In this document: one piece after another, positions 1-5,940 of the stretch
Numbering within the stretch: position 1 is the first letter of the stretch
How the letters are laid out: each line of letters begins with the position of its first letter
NCBI GenBank assembly: GCA_025924435.1
Contig: JAICIL010000147.1
Coordinates: 1 to 10,612 of the forward strand
Reading direction: 5' to 3'
Length of the DNA stretch: 10,612 nucleotides
Source: Chloroflexia bacterium
GTDB taxonomy: Bacteria > Chloroflexota > Chloroflexia > Thermomicrobiales > JALYUS01
Notes under the pieces: model-generated
Databases searched by the model: none
What the model was told of the DNA's origin: nothing
What the model saw: the letters and a program-made list of their open reading frames with translations, nothing else
Translations under genes and position numbers: made by a program

Positions 1-126
1 CACTACGCCGACGCGGCGGACGGCCTCGTCGCGGGCGTCTTCGACCCGAAGCCCAGCGAGCGCATCTGCCCGCGCTGTCCCTATTACTTCATCTGCCCCG
101 GCGCGGCCCGCGCGGATGGGGAATAA
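1..126 (+). CDS. PD-(D/E)XK nuclease / helicase-nuclease C-terminus (partial)
   Basis: This is the last 41 codons of a gene that enters from the left edge, in frame from base 1 and ending at TAA 124-126. The tail contains DPKPSERICPRCPYYFICP, with cysteines at visible residues 23, 26 and 32 (CxxC-x5-C). This is the C-terminal Fe-S cluster signature of RecB/AddB/Cas4-type PD-(D/E)XK nucleases, often found at the end of UvrD-like helicase-nuclease fusions. In that family these cysteines, together with one far upstream, hold a 4Fe-4S cluster that staples the nuclease domain. The catalytic D/E/K residues lie outside the window, so it cannot be decided whether this is a stand-alone nuclease, a helicase fusion for double-strand break repair, or Cas4-like. 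The CxxC-x5-C spacing and the phrase before it fit the helicase-nuclease type best. No CRISPR array or cas gene is visible nearby. Confidence 0.75.
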   Translation, partial: HYADAADGLVAGVFDPKPSERICPRCPYYFICPGAARADGE

Positions 127-212
127 CCACTCCTCGCCGCCGCCCTGAAAGCGTCCCCGTGCCGTTCCAGGGGCCGACGACCAGCATTACGACCGCCCGG
201 CCGTTTCGTTAT

Positions 213-240
213 TTCGCGAGCGATCGCTACACTGTAATAC
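213..240 (+). promoter_or_regulatory. possible promoter/operator of the toxin-antitoxin pair
   Basis: The AT-richer stretch before the antitoxin gene holds a TTTCGC hexamer (213-218), a 16-base gap (219-234) and TAATAC (235-240), a weak sigma-70-like pair. A perfect 10-bp palindrome, AGCGATCGCT (219-228), lies in the spacer. AbrB/VapB antitoxins commonly repress their own promoter through short palindromes, so it could be the operator. Both assignments rest on motif appearance only. Confidence 0.25.
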
Positions 241-295
241 GCCAAGAGAGTGTATGACGACACACGAATGTACGACTTATCGAAGAGGTGCGGCG

Positions 296-559
296 GTGAA
301 GGAGTTCGAGAGCAGAATGACCCAGAAGGGGCAGGTCACGATCCCGGCGGAGAGCTGTCAACCACTCGGTTTGAAGCCGAGGGATAAGGTGCGCTTTGTC
401 GCGGACGTGGATGGGGTGAAGGTGCAACCGGCGGCATCGAAATTGGCGAAGCATTTTGGTTCGGTCAAGCCGATCAATCGGCCCGAGGATTGGACAGCGG
501 TGCGGCGAGAGTTCGAGGAACTCGTGGCGGAAGATGCGATGACGCGCGGGCAGCAATAG
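296..559 (+). CDS. AbrB/MazE/VapB-family antitoxin
   Basis: An 87-aa SpoVT-AbrB swapped-hairpin protein. Residues 7-17 (RMTQKGQVTIP) and LGLKPRDKVRF with the following strand are the hallmark of this DNA-binding antitoxin fold. The C-terminal half (roughly residues 50-80) is acidic and would wrap the toxin. I choose GTG 296 because AGAGG (284-288) lies 7 bases upstream and the protein then opens directly with the conserved ESRMTQKGQVTIP block. An in-frame ATG at 254 would add 14 residues that do not resemble the family and has a poorly spaced AGAGAG. The gene ends 4 bases before the toxin start at 564, the usual antitoxin-first operon. Oddity: the position normally read as EIR(K/Q) is E-S-C-Q, two single-base changes from I-R, suggesting relaxed selection alongside the broken toxin. 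In the family it neutralises the toxin and autoregulates the operon. Confidence 0.8.
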   Translation: MKEFESRMTQKGQVTIPAESCQPLGLKPRDKVRFVADVDGVKVQPAASKLAKHFGSVKPINRPEDWTAVRREFEELVAEDAMTRGQQ

Positions 560-563
560 CGGT

Positions 564-962
564 ATGGCGCGATTCCTCGACACAACGTTCTCCTCCGCTA
601 CTTCACCAACGACGATCCGGTAAAAGCGGACGCGGCCCTCGCGCTCTTGCAACGCGTGGAGCGCGGTGAAGAACGGGTAATCGTCTCCCCCATTGTCGTG
701 TTTGAGGTTGTCTCCACACTCGGGTGTGGATACAAAATGCCAAAGGAAGATATCCGCCGCCTCTTCTGGCGTATCCTCTCGCTGCGCGACGTGCAACTGG
801 CGGACAAAGCGCTCTTCGCGCGCGTTTGACCACTTCGTTGAGAAGAACATCGCCTTCGCGGACGCATATCACGCCGCGTGGATGCAACAGCGCGGCGTGA
901 CGGAGATCTATCGTTGGAATCGGGAGTTCGACCAGATTCCCGCGCTCACCCGGATCGAACCC
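564..962 (+). pseudogene. VapC-like PIN-domain toxin, broken by two deletions
   Basis: Read with two frame changes, this is a PIN-domain ribonuclease of about 133 aa. It begins MARFLDT at 564-584. One missing base near 584-586 then breaks the motif that should read LDTNVLLRYF. The protein continues in a second frame from 587 through IVSPIVVFEVVSTL to KALFAR and stops at TGA 827-829. Shifting frame at the GC-dinucleotide run 818-824 restores AFDHFVEKNIAFADAYHAAW through FDQIPALTRIEP, ending near 962. A 1-base and a 2-base deletion sum to three, so the outer segments share a frame. The PIN acidic residues (D of LDT, E of VFE, D of FADAYH, D of FDQIP) all survive, so the damage is recent or is an assembly indel. 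VapC toxins cleave RNA with Mg2+. As read, no active toxin is made. No stop follows IEP in the final frame, so the exact 3' end is uncertain. Confidence 0.8.
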
Positions 963-972
963 CGACGGTGCG

Positions 973-1407
973 TCATCCGCGTGATCCGCCCGGAGCGGGT
1001 TCGGCGACGACCTGAACGGCAACGGTGGTCGCGACCGCGACCGTGCGATAGAGCGGTCAGCCATCCTTGTAGCGCCCGACCAGCCATTCCGCCTGCTCCT
1101 CGCTCACGCCGACGAGCCGGAAGCGCAGATCAATCCGCGCGAACGACGTGGGCGACTGCCGGTCGCGCAGCCCCTCGATGGTCACGTCCATGCTGTGCAG
1201 GGGAATGTTCGCGCCCTGGGCGGCCCGCTCGACCAGCGTGACGCCGCACGACGAGACACCGGCGAGGAAGGCGTCGCCCGATGTGATCTCCTCGCCAATT
1301 GTCGGGCTGTCAATGATGAAGTGGTGATTGCGCACCGTGTTCATGCTGCGGCCGACGGTGCCGCTGCTGTAGGAGCGCACCGTATTGACGAGATACTGCT
1401 CGCTCAT
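973..1407 (-). CDS. OsmC-family protein, probable selenoprotein (Sec at TGA 1059-1057)
   Basis: An OsmC/Ohr-like protein read from ATG 1407, preceded by GAGGGGGTGGAGC. A conventional reading stops at TGA 1059-1057 after 116 residues (ending GRYKDG), too short for the family and without its second cysteine. Translating the TGA as selenocysteine gives U-PLYRTVAVATTVAVQVV and 27 further codons to TGA 975-973, 144 aa in all, the normal family length. OsmC proteins have a first Cys in a helix (here C54 in GVSSCGVTLVE) and a second in a CPxY/S-type motif before the last beta strand. U117-P-L-Y falls exactly on that motif, and the strand with alternating V/A follows it. The extension keeps high G/C at third codon positions (20 of 27) and ends next to the convergent VapC remnant. 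A SECIS-like hairpin follows the TGA. In the family these proteins reduce organic hydroperoxides or handle reactive thiols in the cytoplasm. Alternatives: a C-to-A mutation of TGC, or a truncated protein. Decoding needs selA/B/C/D elsewhere in the genome. Confidence 0.8.
1021..1059 (-). promoter_or_regulatory. putative bacterial SECIS element of the OsmC gene
   Basis: On the minus strand, directly after TGA 1059-1057, GGTCGC (1042-1037) pairs perfectly with GCGACC (1032-1027) around the tetraloop GGTC (1036-1033). An alternative outer pairing, ACGGT (1044-1040) with ACCGT (1026-1022), could lengthen the stem if three bases bulge. The loop begins 21 bases after the A of TGA. From general knowledge, bacterial SECIS hairpins sit immediately 3' of the UGA, inside the coding region, with a G in the first two positions of the apical loop. 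The E. coli fdhF element carries a GGUC core between GC pairs at nearly the same distance. SelB charged with Sec-tRNA would bind this loop. The match is good, but short GC stems are common in DNA of this composition, so the protein evidence carries most of the weight. Confidence 0.65.
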
Positions 1408-1458
1408 GCTCCACCCCCTCTGGCGTCCATCGCGACCCGCCCGATGCGGCGATGCACT

Positions 1459-1484
1459 ATCTTACCCGAATTCCGCCACGGCGG
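1459..1484 (-). promoter_or_regulatory. possible promoter/operator of the OsmC gene
   Basis: On the minus strand TAAGAT (1464-1459) resembles a -10 box about 52 bases before the OsmC ATG. No clear -35 hexamer is present at 16-18 bases, but a perfect palindrome CCGCC-AC-GGCGG (1473-1484) occupies the region between -10 and -35, where a regulator could bind. Appearance only. Confidence 0.22.
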
Positions 1485-1509
1485 TTCGCGTGTGGCCCCG
1501 CGCGATAAA

Positions 1510-1541
1510 CGGGCCGCCCGGAAACGAATCCGGGCGGCCCG
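1510..1541 (-). terminator. intrinsic-type terminator after the DoxX gene
   Basis: A perfect 13-bp inverted repeat (1510-1522 with 1529-1541) surrounds the 6-base loop AACGAA. On the minus strand the stem is followed by TTTATC, a short T-rich tract; on the plus strand no T tract follows. It lies 37 bases beyond the DoxX stop and ahead of the OsmC promoter region, so it should end DoxX transcription and separate the two minus-strand genes. The T tract is short, so termination may be partial. Confidence 0.65.
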
Positions 1542-1578
1542 TGGCGACCGATCTCGCGCTATTGCCGGTTGCGCCGCA

Positions 1579-2088
1579 TCACATCGCGGGCATCGCGCGC
1601 GGGCCTTCCTTCCCGCCGCCCGTCAGCCAGTTCAGCGCGGGGACCCGCCCCGCCGCATCCCGTAGGACGCCGTCCAATCCCCACACCAGCCCCGCCGCCG
1701 CCGCGAAGAAGACCACTTCCCCGACGAGGAAGAGCCGGTCAACCGAGCCGCCGCCCTGCGTCAACCCCTTGCAGAGCATGTAGTTCAGGTTGAGGATGAT
1801 CCCGACGACCGCCCCGACCCGCGTGAAGAGGCCGGGGACCAGAGAAATACCGGCCACCAGTTCGCCGATGAAGACGAGTTGCGAGAACACGCCCGCGTGC
1901 GGGATGACCGTCCCCGAGAGGAAGTTCTTGTAGATGTGGGCGGAATGCGGGAGGTTGCCCTGGATGAACTTGGTCATCGCGTCGGCGGAGGTGAACCAGT
2001 GCTGCTCGATCTTGCCGTAGACCTGACTGAGGAAGTAGAGGCCGAAGGCGATCCGAATCAGGGCGAGACCACGGGCTGCCGCGAGCAT
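1579..2088 (-). CDS. DoxX-family membrane protein
   Basis: A 169-aa integral membrane protein with four hydrophobic segments at about residues 7-24, 66-85, 88-106 and 118-137. The N-terminal RIAFGLYFLSQVYGKIEQHW and the central GELVAGISLVPGLFTRVGA block are typical of the DoxX family (quinol-oxidase DoxD/DoxX-like). I start at ATG 2088, because AAGGAGG lies upstream at ideal spacing; an ATG at 2094, two codons earlier, sits almost on the Shine-Dalgarno. The open frame extends back to 2199, but that part lacks a ribosome site and is rich in Arg/Ala. DoxX proteins are associated with redox homeostasis, thiosulfate:quinone oxidoreduction in archaea, and the SseA/SodA complex in mycobacteria; here only membrane location and family can be stated. 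It lies upstream of, and parallel to, the OsmC gene and diverges from the LLM oxidoreductase. Confidence 0.88.
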   Translation of the reverse strand: MLAAARGLALIRIAFGLYFLSQVYGKIEQHWFTSADAMTKFIQGNLPHSAHIYKNFLSGTVIPHAGVFSQLVFIGELVAGISLVPGLFTRVGAVVGIILNLNYMLCKGLTQGGGSVDRLFLVGEVVFFAAAAGLVWGLDGVLRDAAGRVPALNWLTGGGKEGPRAMPAM

Positions 2089-2192
2089 ATGCATTACCTC
2101 CTTATCCAACTGGTCGCGATGGTCATCTATTGAAGTGTTACGTCGGCGGCGGACAAATTGGATTGCCGCCGCTGCCGCGTTTCGCAACGCGG

Positions 2193-2219
2193 TTGCCATG
2201 CGCGCCGCCGCGCTATACT
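2193..2219 (+). promoter_or_regulatory. probable sigma-70-type promoter of the LLM-TPP operon
   Basis: TTGCCA (2193-2198) and TATACT (2214-2219) resemble -35 and -10 boxes with a 15-base spacer, slightly short. The -10 box is the most AT-rich hexamer of the intergenic region and lies about 50 bases ahead of the ATG at 2270. It lies in the gap between divergent genes (2089-2269). For the opposite DoxX gene I see no convincing promoter in that gap. Confidence 0.45.
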
Positions 2220-2269
2220 AGCCGCCGACGCACGCCAACCGTGGCCGAGTCCGCGAAGGGGGAAAGGGC

Positions 2270-3211
2270 ATGGAGTTCTGCCTGTCAATCGAGATCCAGG
2301 AGGGCCTGGACTACGCGGCGACGCTCGCCCTGGCCCAGGCCGGCGAGGCGGCCGGCTTCGACGCCGCCCTGCTCGCCGAGCACTACTACGCCTCGTCCGG
2401 CCATTTCGAGCGCATGGCCGCCGATGCGTGGGTCTTCCTCGGCGCCCTGGCGCGGGATACCGGGCGGATCCGCCTCGGCACCCTGGTCAGCCCCGTCACC
2501 TTCCGCCACCCGGCGGTCTTGGCGAAGATGGCCGCCTCGCTCGACCATCTCAGCGGCGGCCGCGCGGAGTTGGGCCTCGGCGCGGGCTGGCTGGCGGCGG
2601 AGCACGCCGCCTATGGCTTCCCCTTCCCGCCCGGCCCCGCCCGCGTGGACCTGCTCGAGGAGCAATTGCGGGTGATTACCGGGCTGTGGAGCGAGGACCC
2701 ATTCAGCCACACCGGGCCGCACTACCGCATCGAGGAGTGCCACTTCACGCCCCGACCCGTCCAGCGGCCGCGCCCGCCCCTGCTGATCGGCGGCACGCCC
2801 ACGGCGACCCGCCTGCCCCGGCTGGCGGCGCGCTACGCCGACGAGTACGTGCTCGGGCTGGGCACCCCGGCGCAGTGCCGGGCGACGCGCGAGCGGCTCG
2901 ACCGCGACTGCGAAGCGGCCGGGCGCGAGCCGGGCGCGGTGTCGCTGGCACTCTTCGCCGGGGTCTGCGTCGGGGAGACGGAGGGGGCGGTGGAGCGCAA
3001 CCTGGCGCGGCTGCAAGAGGGTGCCCGCCCGCACATGCAGAATCTCGACACCTGGATACTCGGCACGCCGGAGCGGGCGGCCAAGCGGCTGCGCGAACTC
3101 GCCGCCGCCGGTGTGCGACGGCTGATGTTCTCGGTGGACCACGACCTGCACCGGGAGATGGTGGCGCTGCTCGGCGAGCGTGTCGCCCCGCTGGTCCGCG
3201 CGGGCGCGTGA
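2270..3211 (+). CDS. LLM class flavin-dependent oxidoreductase
   Basis: A 313-aa luciferase-like (bacterial luciferase / F420-dependent) TIM-barrel oxidoreductase. Signatures are LLAEHYYASSGHF near residues 34-46, the strand-loop block RIRLGTLVSPVTFRHP (66-81), LDHLSGGRAELGLGAGW (91-107), and PPLLIGG (169-175), where the flavin phosphate is usually bound. Length and motif order are normal for a complete protein. ATG 2270 is preceded by GGGGGAAAGGG at 3-13 bases. Family members use FMN or F420 to oxidise or oxygenate small organic substrates; the sequence alone does not choose between cofactors or give the substrate. A TPP-dependent enzyme gene begins 45 bases downstream and probably shares the transcript, hinting at a short catabolic or detoxification route in which a C-C bond is cleaved or formed next to a flavin step. 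Confidence 0.9.
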   Translation: MEFCLSIEIQEGLDYAATLALAQAGEAAGFDAALLAEHYYASSGHFERMAADAWVFLGALARDTGRIRLGTLVSPVTFRHPAVLAKMAASLDHLSGGRAELGLGAGWLAAEHAAYGFPFPPGPARVDLLEEQLRVITGLWSEDPFSHTGPHYRIEECHFTPRPVQRPRPPLLIGGTPTATRLPRLAARYADEYVLGLGTPAQCRATRERLDRDCEAAGREPGAVSLALFAGVCVGETEGAVERNLARLQEGARPHMQNLDTWILGTPERAAKRLRELAAAGVRRLMFSVDHDLHREMVALLGERVAPLVRAGA

Positions 3212-3256
3212 CCGGCGCGCGGCGCGCATGGATTTGACAGGGGAGGAGCACGGGCG

Positions 3257-4936
3257 ATGGCAGGGATGAGTCCGAGTCAGGCGGTCGTCGCGGGGTTGCG
3301 GGCGCAGGGGGTGGATACGGTCTTCGGGCTGGACGGCGACCACGTCATCTACCTCTTCGACGCGCTGGCGGACGCGCCGGAGATCCGCCCGATCACCGTC
3401 AAGCACGAGAACAACGCCGCCATCGCCGCCGAGGTCTACGGCCGCCTGACGGGCAGGCCCGGCGTCTGCCTGACGACGGCGGGGCCGGGGGCGACCAACT
3501 CGCTCTCCGGCGTCGCGGGGGCGTACGCGGCGGGCGCGCCGCTCGTCCACATCTCCGGCGGCGTGCCGGAAGGCGCATTCAAGGAGGCGTTCCACGGCGT
3601 GGACACGACGGATTTCCTGCAAGCCGCCTTCGCGCCGGTGACGAAATGGTCCGTGCGCGTCGAGGATGCGGCGGAGATTCCCGCCGTCCTCAACCGCGCC
3701 TTCGCGCTCGCCACGAGTGGCAGGCCGGGGCCGGTGCATGTCGAAATCCCGCTCAGCACGCTCCAATCGGGGCCGATCGGCGTCGCTGCGGACGCGCTCG
3801 CGCCCGCCCCGCGCGAAACCGCGCCCGCCACCGGGATTGACAACGCCGTTGAACGGATCGAGGGGGCGCCGCGGGTCGCGATTGTCGTCGGCAAGAATGC
3901 GTGGTGGCCGTCGGTGAGCGGGCAGGTCGTCCGGCTCGCGGAGCGGCTGTGCGCGCCCGTCGCCCACAGTTGGGACGGCCACGCCGCGATGCCGACCGTC
4001 CATCCGCTCTCCATCGGCGTCTATCGGGGGGCGGGCGGCAGCCATCCGACGGCGTATCGGTCGGTTGCGGAGGCCGATCTCGTCCTCGGCATCGGCGTGC
4101 GCCCCGGCACGGAGACCGCCGCGCAACTCGCCGACCAAGCCGGCGATCGGTTGCTGCTCATTGATGCCGCCGACGAGCCGGACGGCGCGCTGGCCGTCGC
4201 CGCGCCCTCGATCGTCGCGCTCGCCGAGGCGGTCGGCGCGCTGGCGGAGGAGTGCCGCCCGCGCCCGGAAGACGCGGCGACGCTCGCCCGCTGCGCCCGC
4301 GCGCGGGAGTCGCAGCAGCGCGGCGTTGACATCGAGTTGGAGCGCTACCGGGATCGCCGCCCGTGGCACATCGGCGTCGCCCTCGACGCATTGGCGAAGC
4401 GCATGACGCCCGATATCCTCGTCGTCAGCGATGTCAGCCAGGTGAAACTGTGGACGCCGATCCAGACGCCCGCCTTCAACCCGGAATCGCACCTCCAACC
4501 CGGCTCGTGGGGCGCGATGGGCTACGCCGTGCCGGGCGTGCTCGCCGCCGGGCTGCTGCGGCCCGACAAGAAGGTCGTCGGCGTGACGGGCGACGCCTCG
4601 TTCCAGATGGCATGCAGCGATTTCGGCACGATCTGCAACCTCGGCCTGCCCGTCGTGATCGCCGTCCACGCGGACGAGCAGATCGGCATGATCCACCACG
4701 CCCTGCGCACGACCTTCGGGCGGACCCACGCGACGGAGATCGGCCACGTGGATTTCGTGCGCTACGCCGAGGCGTTCGGGGCGCGCGGCATCCGCGTCAC
4801 CGAGCCGTCCGAGGTCGGCGCGGCGTGGGACGACGCGCTCGCCGCCGATGGCCCGGTGCTGCTCGAACTGCGCGCCGGGCACGACTTCCCCTTCCCCTGG
4901 CCCGTCCAGCGCCTGGTCGAGCAGGCGGAAGCGTGA
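3257..4936 (+). CDS. thiamine-pyrophosphate enzyme, acetolactate-synthase/benzoylformate-decarboxylase-like
   Basis: A 559-aa member of the POX/ALS/BFD family with three domains: PYR (about 1-170), central (about 190-320) and PP (about 365-540). The catalytic Glu that activates the thiamine ring is E51 in TVKHENNAA, followed by AAEVYGRLTGRPGVCLTTAGPG, typical of the family. The PP domain holds VTGDASFQM, with D446 as a Mg2+ ligand. The partner Asn of the GDG-x-NN motif, expected 27 residues later, is D473 in VHADEQIGMI, a non-canonical ligand. ATG 3257 follows GGGGAGGAG by about 8 bases; a second ATG three codons later is less well placed. It lies 45 bases after the LLM oxidoreductase, probably in the same operon. 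It is likely a soluble cytoplasmic 2-oxo-acid decarboxylase or carboligase; the substrate is unknown. True acetolactate synthase for branched-chain synthesis is less likely, since no ilvN or ilvC is adjacent. Confidence 0.85.
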   Translation: MAGMSPSQAVVAGLRAQGVDTVFGLDGDHVIYLFDALADAPEIRPITVKHENNAAIAAEVYGRLTGRPGVCLTTAGPGATNSLSGVAGAYAAGAPLVHISGGVPEGAFKEAFHGVDTTDFLQAAFAPVTKWSVRVEDAAEIPAVLNRAFALATSGRPGPVHVEIPLSTLQSGPIGVAADALAPAPRETAPATGIDNAVERIEGAPRVAIVVGKNAWWPSVSGQVVRLAERLCAPVAHSWDGHAAMPTVHPLSIGVYRGAGGSHPTAYRSVAEADLVLGIGVRPGTETAAQLADQAGDRLLLIDAADEPDGALAVAAPSIVALAEAVGALAEECRPRPEDAATLARCARARESQQRGVDIELERYRDRRPWHIGVALDALAKRMTPDILVVSDVSQVKLWTPIQTPAFNPESHLQPGSWGAMGYAVPGVLAAGLLRPDKKVVGVTGDASFQMACSDFGTICNLGLPVVIAVHADEQIGMIHHALRTTFGRTHATEIGHVDFVRYAEAFGARGIRVTEPSEVGAAWDDALAADGPVLLELRAGHDFPFPWPVQRLVEQAEA

Positions 4937-5115
4937 GGGGCGGTGAGCGGGCGGCTGTTGAACCGGCAAGACGCTCTGTGCAAGAGGTAGGGATCGAGTG
5001 ATTTGACAGCGGCCATGCCCGTCCGGGCCTCCGCATCGCACCACCGATGAGTTTCCGTGGTCGCCGACGTTTCACCCCAGAGAACATCGGCGACTGCGAA
5101 ACAAAGGAGGCGGAC
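4937..5115. other. intergenic region between TPP and SDR genes, with an inverted repeat
   Basis: This 179-base gap has no credible gene. A TTGACA (5003-5008) has no -10 partner at 16-18 bases. A short GC hairpin GCCC-GTCC-GGGC lies near 5017-5028 without a T tract. A perfect 8-bp inverted repeat, GTCGCCGA (5060-5067) and TCGGCGAC (5087-5094), flanks 19 bases just before the SDR Shine-Dalgarno (AAAGGAGG, about 5103-5110). It could be an operator or a leader hairpin. Confidence 0.35.
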
Positions 5116-5904
5116 ATGACGGGGATTCTGGAGGGCAAGACCGCGATCATCTACGGCGGGGGCGGCGGGATCGGGGGCGGCGTGGCGCGCGCCTTCGCCC
5201 GCGAGGGGGCGAAGGTCTTCCTCGCGGGGCGCACGCGGGAGCGGCTCGACGCGGTGGCGAAGGAGATCACATCCGCCGGCGGGTCGGCGGCGGTGGCCGT
5301 GCTCGACGCCCTGGACGAGCAGGCCGTGGACGGCCACATCCGGGATGTGGTCGCGACAGCAGGCAGCGTTGATGTTTCCTTCAATCTCATCAGCCGCGGG
5401 GATGTCCAGGGCACGCCGCTGGTCGAGATGACGACGGACGATCTCCTGCGCGCCGTGGTCAACGGCCTCTGTAGCGCCTTCCTCACCGCCCGCGCCGCAG
5501 CGCGGCGCATGATCGCGCAGGGTTCCGGCGTGATCCTCCACCTGAACAGCGCGTCGGGCGCGGGGGCGATGCCCGGCATGGGCAGCACCGGGCCGGCCGA
5601 CGCGGCGACGGAGGCGTTCATGCGGTATCTGGCGGCCGAGGTGGGGCCGCACGGCGTCCGCGTCTGCGGCATCTGGACGGCGGGCGTCGCCGAGACGCTC
5701 ACCAGGGAGAAACTCACCGGGGTTGGAGGCGAGAATGCGCCGGAGCCGCGGACCGCGGAGGAGATGATCGCGGGGATGTCCGCGTTGCGCCGCGCCCCCA
5801 GGCTGTCCGACGTCGCCGAGGTGGCGGCGTTCCTCGCGTCCGACCGAGGGGCCGGCATGACCGGGACGATGGCGAACGTGACGTGCGGACTCGTGCTCAG
5901 GTGA
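5116..5904 (+). CDS. SDR-fold protein lacking the catalytic Tyr and Lys
   Basis: A 262-aa short-chain dehydrogenase/reductase-like Rossmann protein. The N-terminal dinucleotide loop is IIYGGGGGIGGGVARAF (residues 11-27), and LAGRT (36-40) marks the second strand, whose Arg suggests NADP(H) preference. The usual NNAG is replaced by FNLIS (89-93). The catalytic Ser is kept in HLNSASG (S145), but the YxxxK motif is absent: T158 and D162 stand at the aligned Tyr and Lys positions in GSTGPADAATEAF. The rest of the fold (LAAEVGPHGVRVCGIW and the C-terminal MTGTMANVTCG) is intact and full length, so this looks like a stable atypical SDR subfamily rather than a decayed gene. It may bind a nucleotide without classical dehydrogenase chemistry. 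ATG 5116 follows AAAGGAGG at ideal spacing, ahead of which the frame is open only by chance (from 5047). A VOC gene follows after 36 bases. Confidence 0.85.
   Translation: MTGILEGKTAIIYGGGGGIGGGVARAFAREGAKVFLAGRTRERLDAVAKEITSAGGSAAVAVLDALDEQAVDGHIRDVVATAGSVDVSFNLISRGDVQGTPLVEMTTDDLLRAVVNGLCSAFLTARAAARRMIAQGSGVILHLNSASGAGAMPGMGSTGPADAATEAFMRYLAAEVGPHGVRVCGIWTAGVAETLTREKLTGVGGENAPEPRTAEEMIAGMSALRRAPRLSDVAEVAAFLASDRGAGMTGTMANVTCGLVLR
5855..5904 (+). repeat. direct repeat copy A (3' end of the SDR gene)
   Basis: The last 50 bases of the SDR gene match 6358-6407 at 44 of 50 positions by direct comparison, without gaps. Both copies begin GCATGACCGGGACGAT and end in TGA. The two copies flank the VOC gene. 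Confidence 0.9.
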
Positions 5905-5940
5905 TCGGGGCCGAACCGACAAAACCCAGGAGGTTGCATC

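Noticed and set aside
693..1241. A 182-codon plus-strand frame running through the VapC remnant into the OsmC region
   Set aside because: Only the part near 825-962 is the VapC C-terminus; the rest is antisense to the OsmC gene and has no recognisable content.
1579..1581. TGA at the end of DoxX considered as a second selenocysteine codon
   Set aside because: The DoxX protein is already full length, the downstream frame has no family resemblance, and a terminator hairpin follows. The LLM, TPP, SDR and sigma genes also end in TGA at normal length.
2089..2199. N-terminal extension of DoxX to Met at 2199
   Set aside because: The extension lacks a ribosome site and family similarity, while AAGGAGG points to the ATG at 2088.
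3235..3240. TTGACA before the TPP gene, also seen at 5003-5008 before the SDR
   Set aside because: Neither has a -10 hexamer at 16-18 bases, and the first lies within about 20 bases of the start codon; the shared GATTTGACAG context is probably coincidence.
2285..5044. A 919-codon minus-strand open frame opposite the LLM and TPP genes
   Set aside because: It is rich in Arg, Ala, Gly and His without domain motifs, and lies antisense to two clearly recognisable genes; it is a by-product of high GC content.
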